DNA from: Chitinophagaceae bacterium
GTDB lineage: Bacteria > Bacteroidota > Bacteroidia > Chitinophagales > Chitinophagaceae
DNA: 29,277 bases
Reading direction: 5' to 3'
NCBI GenBank assembly: GCA_016719815.1
Contig: JADJYK010000008.1
Coordinates: 1-29,277, forward strand
Shown: one piece after another, positions 10,562 through 17,440 of the stretch
How positions within the stretch are numbered: the stretch's first letter is position 1
Layout of the letters: every line of letters begins with the position of its first letter
The notes under the pieces: generated by a model
What the model saw: the letters and a program-made list of their open reading frames with translations, nothing else
Told to the model about the DNA's origin: nothing
Databases searched by the model: none
Position numbers and translations under genes: made by a program

Positions 10562-10635
10562 TGGACCCTGCTGGGATCGAACCAGCGACCCTCTGATTAT
10601 GAGTCAGATGCTCTAACCGTCTGAGCTAAGGGTCC
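10562..10635 (-). tRNA. tRNA with CAT anticodon (Met, or Ile2 if lysidine-modified)
   Basis: The minus strand folds as a full cloverleaf. The acceptor stem GGACCCT/AGGGTCC is perfect. The D-arm is GCTC...GAGC. The anticodon loop is CTCATAA with anticodon CAT. The T-arm is GCTGG-TTCGATC-CCAGC. Discriminator is A and CCA is not encoded. Sequence alone does not cleanly separate elongator Met from Ile2. Confidence 0.95.
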
Positions 10636-10668
10636 ATTCCGGTTAGTTTTGGAAACCGTTAGGGGTTG

Positions 10669-10676
10669 CAAAAATA
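10669..10676 (-). promoter_or_regulatory. -7 element TATTTTTG for the tRNA
   Basis: TATTTTTG on the minus strand, 33 bases upstream of the tRNA 5' end, matches TAnnTTTG. No exact TTTG -33 box was found. Confidence 0.5.
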
Positions 10677-10727
10677 GTAAATATTAATTATTATACCTTC
10701 TTAACCAATCTTTAACCGAAAGAAAAA

Positions 10728-10735
10728 TATATTTG
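10728..10735 (+). promoter_or_regulatory. -7 element TATATTTG for the barrel protein gene
   Basis: TATATTTG matches TAnnTTTG and ends 17 bases before the ATG at 10753. TTAACC is repeated just upstream (10701 and 10712). Confidence 0.5.
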
Positions 10736-10752
10736 CGGCCATAACAAGACTT

Positions 10753-11479
10753 ATGAAGAAGATTTTGCATTAGTAATCAGTTGTTTTTAGTGTCAGGAGT
10801 ATATGCGCAGGAAACCCCTACACCCTCTGGAAAGAAAAAAAGAAAGCCCAACCTTGGCAACAGGGCAAAATGACCACCTGATGCTGCAACTGGGCTATAC
10901 TACCTGGGCTGGCATTCCAGATACCATCAATCAAAAGGGGTTGTCAAAGAGTTTCAACGCCTATTTTATGTTTGATTTTCCCTTTAAGACCAACCCAAAA
11001 CTCAGTATTGCTATTGGCCCTGGTATTGGTAGCGATCATATCGCTTTTACTAAAACCAATGTGGGTATAAAAGAAAATACATCATCTATTCATTTTGCCA
11101 ATGTTCCCAGACACCAACCACTTCAAGAAAACAAAACTGGCAACAGTCTACCTGGAAGCGCCGGTTGAGTTTCGCTTTTCGTCAAACCCCGAAACCGGAA
11201 GTGGTGTAAAAGCTGCTATAGGTGTAAAGTGGGCACCCTGCTAAATGCACACACCCGTAACACCAAGCTGCAGGATAAAAACGGCAACTTGCTGAATGAT
11301 TATGTGATGAAAGGAGGCTAGCAAACAGTTCTTTAATAAAACAAGAATATCCGGTATGGTAAGGCTTGGTTACGGGCATTTAGCCTGTATGGCAGCTACC
11401 AGTTTACGCCGCTGTTTAAAGATGGCTCTGGCCCGAAGTTCGGCCCTTCTCTATTGGCCTTACACTAAGCGGTTTATAA
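10753..11479 (+). CDS. Secreted outer-membrane beta-barrel (porin-like) protein, frameshifted
   Basis: The signal peptide reads MKKI then, past an indel, LALVISCFLVSGVYAQ, cleaved after Ala. The mature protein begins with a basic, Pro-rich segment (TPTPSGKKKRKP). Alternating amphipathic strands follow, such as HLMLQLGYTTWAG, FNAYFMFDFPF, KLSIAIGPGIGSDH and VEFRFSSNP. The terminal strands FSLYGSYQFTPLFKDG and PFSIGLTLSGL are typical of PorT/OMP_b-brl proteins of about 240 residues. Function is unassigned. At least four indels occur. Confidence 0.75.
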
Positions 11480-11501
11480 TCGCCGTTACATTATTTATCA
11501 T

Positions 11502-11537
11502 AAAAGCGGTTCTTGTAAATAACGAACCGCTTTTTTT
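11502..11537 (+). terminator. Rho-independent terminator
   Basis: An 11-bp perfect stem AAAAGCGGTTC/GAACCGCTTTT is followed by a T run and lies 22 bases after the barrel gene stop. Confidence 0.88.
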
Positions 11538-11559
11538 ATGCCGGAAGTCATTGTGAATT

Positions 11560-11567
11560 TACCTTTG
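11560..11567 (+). promoter_or_regulatory. -7 element TACCTTTG for hflX
   Basis: TACCTTTG matches TAnnTTTG, 37 bases before the hflX ATG. The -33 box is not exact. Confidence 0.45.
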
Positions 11568-11604
11568 CATATCCTTTCGGCTTATCGAAGGGATTTTTTC
11601 TGAA

Positions 11605-12700
11605 ATGCTTGATAAAAGAAATAAAATACAGAACGAAGAAAAAGCAGTACTGGTGGGGCTGGTACAGAAGGATCAAACGGATCAACAGGTGCAAGAGTAC
11701 CTTGAGGAGCTGGCCTTTCTGGCAGAAACTGCCGGAGCAGTAACGATTAAACGCTTTACACAAAAACTGTCGCATCCAGACAGCCGGACTTTTATTGGTA
11801 AAGGAAAACTGGAAGAGATACGGCAATATATCCAGGATAAGGATGTCAGAATTATCATTTTTGATGATGAACTGAGCGGGGCTCAAATTAACAATATTGA
11901 AAAAACCCTGGAGGTAAAAACTATTGACCGCAGCGACCTCATTCTCGACATTTTTGCCCGAAGGGCCAAAACTGCGCAAGCTAAGGCACAAGTGGAGTTG
12001 GCACAATATCAATATATTTTGCCCCGCCTGCGTGGGATGTGGAAACACCTGGAAAGGCTGGGTGGCGGTATAGGCACAAGAGGACCTGGTGAAACAGAGA
12101 TTGAAACCGACCGCCGTATTGTACGGGATAAAATTTCACTGTTGCGCAAAAAACTTGCCGAGATAGACAAACAGGCATTCACACAACGTAAAGACAGGGG
12201 TGAATTCATACGTGTGGCGTTGGTTGGTTATACCAATGTGGGTAAGAGTACCCTGATGAATTTACTAAGCAAAGGGATGTTTTTGCCGAGAATAAGCTTT
12301 TGCCACTCTCGACACAACTACAAGCAAAGTGGTTTATGAAAACACTCCCTTTTTACTGAGCGATACAGTTGGTTTTATCCGCAAACTGCCCCATCACCTT
12401 GTGGAGAGTTTTAAAAGCACATTGGATGAAGTGCGGGAGGCCGACATATTACTGCATGTGGTGGATATCTCTCATCCCAATCATGAAGACCAGATTGCGG
12501 TAGTTAACATTGGTGACGATACCAAACAGGAAATACTGCAGGACCTCTATGAGAGGTGGAATTATGAAACTAATGACAACGCAGTTTTTGTGGCGGCAAT
12601 AGAGAGAAGAAATCTTAACACTCTCCGTAAAACGATACTGGATAAGGTAAGAGAGCTATACCGCATAAGGTATCCCTACAAAACAGAATTCATGTACTGA
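11605..12700 (+). CDS. hflX: HflX ribosome-associated GTPase, frameshifted and lacking G4 region
   Basis: HflX splits stalled or hibernating ribosomes. The N-terminal HflX domain contains SHPDSRTFIGKGKLEEI and IIFDDELSGAQINNIE. The family signature RGPGETEIETDRR follows, then G1 GYTNVGKST, and after a frameshift near 12280 the G3 motif DTVGFIRKLPHHLVESFKST. The C-terminus NLNTLRKTILDKVRELY is normal. Between EDQIAVVN and KQEILQDLYERW about 30 residues found in relatives are absent, including the G4 NKxD guanine-specificity motif. The span of 365 codons is correspondingly short of about 395. The stop TGA overlaps the next ATG by one base. Confidence 0.92.
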
Positions 12701-13059
12701 TGTCCGAAAAAAATTACCTGGCACAAAGTGGCTGGCCATATTAATGAACTGCAGTTTGCTGCAAATAGCATTGCAGTTGCAGAAGTGGCTGAAAGAAAAT
12801 ATGCGTTGGCAGGTACAATGATAAATTGTTTGCATTTGCGTATAAGTGCCCACATGCCGGCGGCATTCTGGCTATTGGATATATAGATGCGCTGGGCCAT
12901 GTGGTTTGTCCGCTACACCGGTATAAGTTCAGCATGCAGAATGGCCGGAATGTAAGTGGCGAAGGCTATTACCTGAAGCATTGGCCTGTGGAAATCAGGG
13001 ATGAGGCTGTTTATGTAGGCATGGAAGAAAAAGGTGGTATGTTTAATATCTTCCATTAA
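12700..13059 (+). CDS. Rieske [2Fe-2S] ferredoxin-like protein, frameshifted
   Basis: This is a small soluble Rieske-domain protein of about 120 residues. The cluster ligands are present as CPHAGG and, 18 residues on, CPLHRYKF (Cys-x-His and Cys-x-x-His). The end is VYVGMEEKGGMFNIFH. The start MSEKNYL overlaps the hflX stop by one base (TGATG), so translation is probably coupled. Frame shifts lie near 12722 and 12810. It resembles the NirD/biphenyl-dioxygenase ferredoxin type; the partner oxidoreductase is not nearby. Confidence 0.85.
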
Positions 13060-13078
13060 TTTTCATCAAATAACCATA

Positions 13079-13872
13079 ATGAAAACAAAAAGATATTATT
13101 ACTGGTGCCGGCAATGCTTATTGGCATACTAATCCATGCGCAGTCGGTAACCTGGCGGCAGGTAAACGTTCGGGTACATGGTCACACACTAAGTTTGCCG
13201 CAGCCACCAACGGGGTATTGTATTCTATAGAGCAGTCAGGCCAGTTATATAAGACAGATCCCACAGCGGGTACATGGTCACAAATTGATACAGTGAGTTA
13301 TGTCAATACGGTACAGTTATATGCCGGGAGCAAGAGTGTTTTCACCATAGAAAAGGACGGCAGCCTGTTCCGGATAAACCCGGACAGCGGAGAATGGAAA
13401 AGATTAGGGGAGGCCGGAGATTGGGCTAATACCATAGTGGGCATTGCCACGTATGGTTATCTCTTTCCATAGAATCAAATGGTGCGCTGTATGCTACCAA
13501 TGCCAATACGGGAGTGAAGCTCCGGATCGGGAAAGCTGAATTTGCCAGCACCCAACACCTGTTTGAAGCTGCCGGAAAATTATACAGTATTGAAAAAGAC
13601 GGCAGTCTGTATGAAACAAGCGAGGCAGATGGCAACAGGAAAAAGGTAGGCACAAGTAACGCATGGGCTAATAGTATAGCCGGAGCCACTTTGGCCGGCA
13701 AGCTATATACTATTGAGAATGACGGCAGTTTGTACATTACAGAACTGGTAAGTGGTGGCCGGCAAAAGGCGGAGTGGTTCCTTTTGATAAAACCCGGTTT
13801 ATGGTGTCTGCCAAAGGCAAGTTTTATATTATAGAGGCCTCTGGCTCAATGTATGAGGCGGGTGTTAACTGA
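13079..13872 (+). CDS. Secreted tectonin-repeat (beta-propeller) protein, frameshifted
   Basis: The signal peptide is MKTKKILLLVPAMLIGILIHAQ (first residues corrected by one base). The rest consists of about five tandem units of roughly 45 residues, each with the pattern G-x-LYSIExdGsLYxT...GxW: GVLYSIEQSGQLYKTDP, KSVFTIEKDGSLFRINP, a unit near 13480 disrupted by indels, GKLYSIEKDGSLYETSE, GKLYTIENDGSLYITEL and GKFYIIEASGSMYEAG. This is the tectonin/tachylectin beta-propeller pattern, usually a carbohydrate- or surface-binding fold. No enzymatic residues are apparent. It is secreted and its ligand is unknown. Confidence 0.75.
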
Positions 13873-13902
13873 TAATTTTTCTGTTGTTTTTTCAGTTCAG
13901 CT

Positions 13903-13933
13903 TTTGTTCAAAGACTGAATATCCCTATTTTTG
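13903..13933 (+). promoter_or_regulatory. Bacteroidota promoter TTTG-N19-TATTTTTG for tRNA-Asn
   Basis: TTTG at 13903-13906 and TATTTTTG at 13926-13933 are separated by exactly 19 bases, the phylum consensus. The tRNA begins 23 bases downstream. This is the clearest promoter in the window and supports the phylum assignment. Confidence 0.85.
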
Positions 13934-13956
13934 CAGTCCCTTAAACGGAAAGGTAT

Positions 13957-14029
13957 TCCTCCTTAGCTCAGTTGGTTAGAGCATCTGACTGTTAATCAGA
14001 GGGTCGTTGGTTCAAGTCCAACAGGGGAG
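13957..14029 (+). tRNA. tRNA-Asn (GTT), acceptor stem one base short
   Basis: D-arm, anticodon arm TCTGA-CTGTTAA-TCAGA (anticodon GTT) and T-arm GTTGG-TTCAAGT-CCAAC are perfect. The 5' acceptor strand is TCCTCCT but the 3' strand reads AGGGGA instead of AGGAGGA. Restoring one missing A gives a perfect 7-bp stem. The gene is thus 73 instead of 74 bases, most simply a sequencing deletion. Confidence 0.93.
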
Positions 14030-14040
14030 CGGAAAAATGA

Positions 14041-14073
14041 AGCCTTGTAAATCAAATTTTACAAGGCTTTTTT
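14041..14073 (+). terminator. Terminator after tRNA-Asn
   Basis: AGCCTTGTAAA pairs perfectly with TTTACAAGGCT (11 bp), followed by six T residues. Confidence 0.9.
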
Positions 14074-14101
14074 ATCCCTAACCGGTTACTTGAACCAGAG
14101 T

Positions 14102-14445
14102 TCAGGCTACGCTAAAAACTTCAGCCGGAATACTCAATTCTTTTCTTTGTGAAAAAGCCTTGCTAACTCTATTGTAAGCGGCTTGCGTTTGTTTAAAAGT
14201 GCAGAAACATAACCTTTACTTCTCACCTTACCCACCAGATCTTTATTCTTCAAACCCAGGTCCGGCATTTTTAGTTTGATAACTTCAATGGGGTTCGGTA
14301 CGGGAACAGGATAATGCAGGTCTTCATATTGCTTAATCAGCAAAAGTGCCACCTGCACTTTTTCGCCTACCGGGCTGTCGGGCTTAACACGATTATCAAA
14401 TTGCCTGTCAACCCAATCCAGGTATTCCTGGTATTGCTTTTTTGT
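14102..14445 (-). CDS. HigA-like antitoxin / XRE-type HTH protein, start codon missing
   Basis: The minus strand reads KKQYQEYLDWVDRQFDNRV, then VQVALLLIKQYEDLHYPVPV and PIEVIKLKMPDLGLKNKDLVGK, then YVSALLNKRKPLTIELARLFHK. After a shift in an A-rich run it ends ELSIPAEVFSVA. This matches Bacteroidota HigA-type antitoxins (HTH at the C-terminal half). Reading upstream, only two more codons precede an in-frame stop, and that stop is the natural end of the serine hydrolase gene. No ATG/GTG or RBS remains, so the 5' end appears deleted. No HigB toxin gene lies on either side, so it is an orphan as seen. Confidence 0.7.
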
Positions 14446-15598
14446 TTATTTACTAATCAAATTCTTATACAAGCATTCCACCGTTTTTCCGTATCACCGT
14501 ATTAAACCCGTCGGAATAGCCGGGATGACAGCCGTTGCTGATGACAACAATACCAAACTTTTCTTTCGGGTGAAAAAACATGGCACTGTATAAGCCGTAT
14601 GCAACGCCGGTGTGTCCTTTCATTGTTTTTCCGGGAATAAGCTTATCTGTTGTGCTGATGGCCAGCCCATAAGCTTCCTCCTCAGAAAGCTGAGTTTGCA
14701 TCACCAGAGCACTCTTCTTTGCTATTATCCTTGTACCCATGTATTTACCCAAATTCATATGCATCGTCATATAACGGGCCAGGTCCGTTGCTGAAATTTT
14801 CATACCACCTGTCGGTGAAAGCACAGGAGTACTGTAGCCCATTGTATAATTAGCAATTTCTGCACTGCGGGGATTATATGCTCCCGGTGAAGCAATTAAC
14901 TTTGCAGAGTCTGCATTGTATTCATAAATAGAGGCAAACAGGGTTTTGTCCAAAGAGTCTACGCAATAGCCGCCGTAGAGTTGCAGCGGGTCAAGAATAT
15001 GGCGTTTTACATACTGATCAAACCGTTCGCCGGATATTTTTTCAATGATCGCTCCCGTCATATTATAATTCAGATTGCAATACTGGTAGCCCTTTCCGGG
15101 TTCATAATCATTATAGCATTTAGCCCAGTTGGTATTCTTGTCGGGATTAATGGCATCCAGCGTAAAATATCCCTCGCTGTCGTTAATAGAAGAACGATGT
15201 GACAGCATCATCCTGAGTGTGATAACTGTTTCGGGATGTTTAGGGTTTCGTACTTTGAAGCCCACCAGGTTGCTTACATCATCATCAAGCGATAATTTTT
15301 TAGCCTCAACAAGTTGCATAATAGATGTGGCAGAAAAAGACTTAGAAATGGAAACGATGCGAAAAATACAGTCATTTGAAAGCGGTGCTTTGCTTTCCAG
15401 ATCTTTCAGCCCGAAGGAACGAGTATATATCAATCTGCTGTGCTTAACTACAGCAACAGAAAGGCCTGCAACCTTCGACTGCTGCATCATTTCACTGATG
15501 CAGGATTCAACTTTAGATTGCTGGGAATAGCTTTTGCCGGAGAGAATAATAAATACTGAAAAGAGTATAACAGACGAAAGAAAAGATATTCTTCTCAT
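14446..15598 (-). CDS. Secreted class C beta-lactamase-like serine hydrolase
   Basis: This protein belongs to the beta-lactamase/penicillin-binding-protein-like (PF00144) family. A signal peptide is followed from residue 25 by the hydrolase domain. The nucleophile motif is S83-x-x-K86 (RIVSISKSF). The second motif lies in GYQYCNLNYNM (Y-x-N), and the third is KGHTG. The frame is open from ATG 15598 to 14465, ending GGMLV, but an extra base in an A-run near 14494 probably explains this. The alternative frame ends TVECLYKNLISK at 14446, as in relatives. Substrate unknown; family members include esterases, D-amino acid peptidases and true beta-lactamases, so resistance should not be assumed. Confidence 0.88.
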
Positions 15599-15666
15599 AG
15601 TGTGCGTTAATGATGTAAGCTATTTAAAACCCGGTAAATTGCCAACTGTATTGATTGTAGTAGAGA

Positions 15667-15690
15667 GCCCTTGTGCTTAAGCATAAGGGC
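15667..15690. repeat. 24-bp near-perfect palindrome upstream of the hydrolase
   Basis: GCCCTTGTGCTT is followed by AAGCATAAGGGC: eleven of twelve positions pair (one G-T mismatch), centred at 15678. It lies about 70 bases upstream of the serine hydrolase start and just after the structured RNA terminator. It could be a regulator operator or a cruciform; no T run favours a terminator. Confidence 0.6.
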
Positions 15691-15731
15691 AAACTGTTTG
15701 CATAAAACGGAGACATCCTGTCTTGTAAAAC

Positions 15732-15762
15732 AAAAAGCCTCCGTTTTTTAACGAAGGCTTTT
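15732..15762 (-). terminator. Terminator of the structured RNA gene
   Basis: On the minus strand AAAAGCCT-TCGTT pairs with AACGG-AGGCTTTT with a single mismatch and is followed by a T run. It begins 7 bases after the RNA 3' end. Confidence 0.75.
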
Positions 15763-15768
15763 AAAAGC

Positions 15769-15967
15769 TGTAGGGGGAGGGTTCGAACCTCCACGGGGCA
15801 GTTAGCTGTTACACAAATGAATAGAGAGAGCTACTCTCAACCTACTGGTGGTCAACCCCAGTCGGTCCACTCGTCAGTGGATCGGCGTTATGCAACGTTT
15901 ATCCTGTTTTCCCCACCCCGAGACAAGAGGGCATGTCTGCCATGCTTACGCAATTTCATCACCCCAC
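15769..15967 (-). ncRNA. Structured RNA with tRNA-like ends, possible tmRNA (ssrA)
   Basis: No protein fits here, yet the minus strand holds a compact set of helices. The 5' end GTGGGG pairs with CCCTAC at the 3' end, giving G1-C72, U2-A71 and G3-U70 with A73, the alanine-tRNA/tmRNA identity set. A consensus T-arm GGAGG-TTCGAAC-CCTCC lies just inside. CGGGGTG pairs with TGCCCCG as a P2-like helix directly before the T-arm. Internal hairpins are CCACT-GACG-AGTGG and GAGAG-TAG-CTCTC. After P2 a mini-frame reads GENRINVA then stop; tags in this phylum commonly start GEN. Against tmRNA, 199 bases is about half the usual length and the tag lacks the usual AA end. Alternatives are a class II tRNA-like RNA or an unclassified ncRNA. 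Confidence 0.5.
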
Positions 15968-16012
15968 AGTGTATTTTTAAGAACTTCCTGCATTCAGCAG
16001 GTTTTGTTGACA

Positions 16013-16045
16013 CAAATTTATGTCAAATCGCTCTTTTGTTCCAAA
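16013..16045 (-). promoter_or_regulatory. Promoter TTTG-N21-TAAATTTG for the structured RNA
   Basis: On the minus strand TTTG (16042-16045) is followed after 21 bases by TAAATTTG (16013-16020), a good Bacteroidota promoter. The -7 box lies inside an inverted repeat TTGACA-N8-TGTCAA (16007-16026), and the -33 box overlaps a 25-bp direct repeat, so it may be regulated. The transcript would start about 35-40 bases upstream of the RNA body and include a CCTGC-TGAAT-GCAGG hairpin. Confidence 0.65.
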
Positions 16046-16067
16046 ATTTTCAATAATTATTTTGCAA
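16043..16067. repeat. 25-bp direct repeat, copy 1, upstream of the Lrp-family gene
   Basis: A 25-base AT-rich element starting AAAATTTTCAA and ending TTTTGCAA. A second copy lies exactly 60 bases downstream with two mismatches. It overlaps the -33 box of the structured RNA promoter. It is a candidate operator. Confidence 0.65.
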
Positions 16068-16102
16068 GTATAGAAATTGTTTAAATATTTGTCACAAATA
16101 AT

Positions 16103-16127
16103 AAAATTTTCAAAAATTATTTTACAA
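16103..16127. repeat. 25-bp direct repeat, copy 2, ending at the Lrp-family start codon
   Basis: The second copy differs from the first at two positions and runs up to the first base of the ATG at 16127. A 13-bp palindrome ATTTGTcACAAAT (16087-16099) lies between the copies. Binding here would block translation initiation or transcription of the regulator gene, consistent with Lrp-family autoregulation (inference). Confidence 0.65.
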
Positions 16128-16585
16128 TGACCGATAAATTGAATATTGACAAACTTGACCTGCAGATCATTCAACATATGATGGGAGATGCGACCATCTC
16201 GTATGCCGATCTAGGGAAAAAAACTTTTTTGTTTCGGGGGAACCATACATGTCCGGATTAAAAAATTACAGGATGCCGGTATTGTAACAGGCACCCGGCT
16301 AAAGGCAGATATAAAATTACTGGGATATGATGTGATAGCCTTTATAGGTATTTACCTGAAGGAAAGTTCGCTGTATGACACGGTTGCCAGGGAGTTGCAA
16401 AGATTCCTGAGATCGTTCGGCTTAATTATACCACTGGCAACTATAGTATGTTTGCAGAAATTGTTTGCAAAGACATTACTAAACTGCGGTATGTGCTGCA
16501 CGATCAGTTGCAAAAGATAAAAGGAATAGAAAGGACTGAAACGTTTATTTCACTTGAAGAAAGTTTCAGCAGGAATGTCGGGTGA
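16127..16585 (+). CDS. Lrp/AsnC-family transcriptional regulator, frameshifted
   Basis: The N-terminal HTH reads LNIDKLDLQIIQHMMGDATI, then YADLGKKLFVSGGTIHVRIK after correcting indels in consecutive A7, T6 and G5 runs (16216-16241). The RAM ligand/oligomerisation domain follows with LGYDVIAFIGIYLKE, the segment RLNYTTGNYSMFAEIVCKD after a frame change near 16407, and the C-terminal QLQKIKGIERTETFISLEES. About 153 codons is the family norm. Such proteins form octamers, often sense amino acids and autoregulate; the upstream 25-bp repeats are candidate sites. The next genes concern surface polysaccharide and may or may not be targets. Confidence 0.85.
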
Positions 16586-16614
16586 TTTAATTTATCATAA
16601 AACAATAATTGTTT

Positions 16615-17440
16615 ATGCCGGATATATTTGACCTGATAAAAATATGGTGGAAACAAATAGTTTCTCTTACGATTCTTTCAGTACTTGTAACAGGAGCTGT
16701 TGTCTTATTCAGGCCTGCTCTTTACCTGTCTACGGCTACCGCTTTACCAGCCAGCAGTTTTGCCTCCGACAAATCCCGGGTGTTTAATGAAAACATAGAA
16801 GTGCTGTATTCCACTCTTGGCACTCCTGATGATTTGGATATTATACTCGGAACGGCAAGCCTCGATACTGTTTTCACTGCAGTAGCAAGAAAAACAGACC
16901 TGGTAGTGCACTATAAAATGCAGCATAAAGGAGAAAGTGCAGAAACTAAAACAATAACACTGCTGAAGAAACGCAGCTCAGTAACCAAAAACGAATATGG
17001 AAACTTAAAAGTAAAGTTTGGGATACTAATAAGGAAAAAGCTGCTGTACTGGCCAACGAGATCATGAAAATGCTTAGTGAGATGCATCAAAGGCTTATGA
17101 GTGAAGGAAACAGGGCCGCATTGAAAGGTCTTATGGATGGCAGACAAAAAGTCTTATTGCAGGCTGACACCACTGCAGATATTACAAAAAAAACAGCGTT
17201 ACTAACCAGATCGCAGGAATACGAAAAGCTTATTGGCGAATACCAGTTGATGATAGACTCGAAACCGCCTGCATTAATCAATGTTGAAGAGGCCAAACCT
17301 TCCGGCAGGCCGGACAAACCTGATATTGACCTTGCTATTGTAGCCGCCGGTGTGCTTGGTTTTCTTTTTTTCATTATTGGCTGCACTTGTATTGCACAGC
17401 AGAAAAAGAGTTGCCGGGTGAAAACGCTGATCAGAAATGA
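16615..17440 (+). CDS. Wzz-like chain-length/export protein, frameshifted
   Basis: The protein starts MPDIFDLIKIWWKQIVS and has a first membrane helix (LTILSVLVTGAVVLF). A periplasmic domain with coiled-coil character follows (NEIMKMLSEMHQRLMSEG, then LTRSQEYEKLIGEYQLMI). A Pro-rich stretch precedes the second helix (AAGVLGFLFFIIGC), typical of Wzz/polysaccharide co-polymerases. It has no kinase domain. The ATG at 16615 is preferred. Frame breaks lie near 17030 and 17400; corrected, it ends LPGENADQK with the stop overlapping the next gene as ATGA. About 275 residues. Confidence 0.75.

Noticed and set aside
11548..12048. Open frame of about 166 codons on the minus strand
   Set aside because: It is antisense to hflX, whose protein is unmistakable.
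14446..15598. Antibiotic-resistance beta-lactamase
   Set aside because: The S-x-x-K/Y-x-N/HTG motifs define a broad hydrolase family; nothing in the sequence or context points to beta-lactam hydrolysis.
15769..15967. tRNA-Leu or tRNA-Ser gene with a group I intron
   Set aside because: The T-arm and acceptor fit a tRNA, and a Leu-like D-arm can be drawn, but the candidate anticodon loop has eight bases and a pyrimidine at position 37, and no group I core motifs are visible.
15817..16056. Open frames on the plus strand across the structured RNA
   Set aside because: No family, no RBS, and they run against an RNA with its own promoter and terminator on the other strand.
16043..16127. Start of a CRISPR array
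   Set aside because: There are only two repeats, AT-rich and overlapping a start codon, with no further units and no cas genes.
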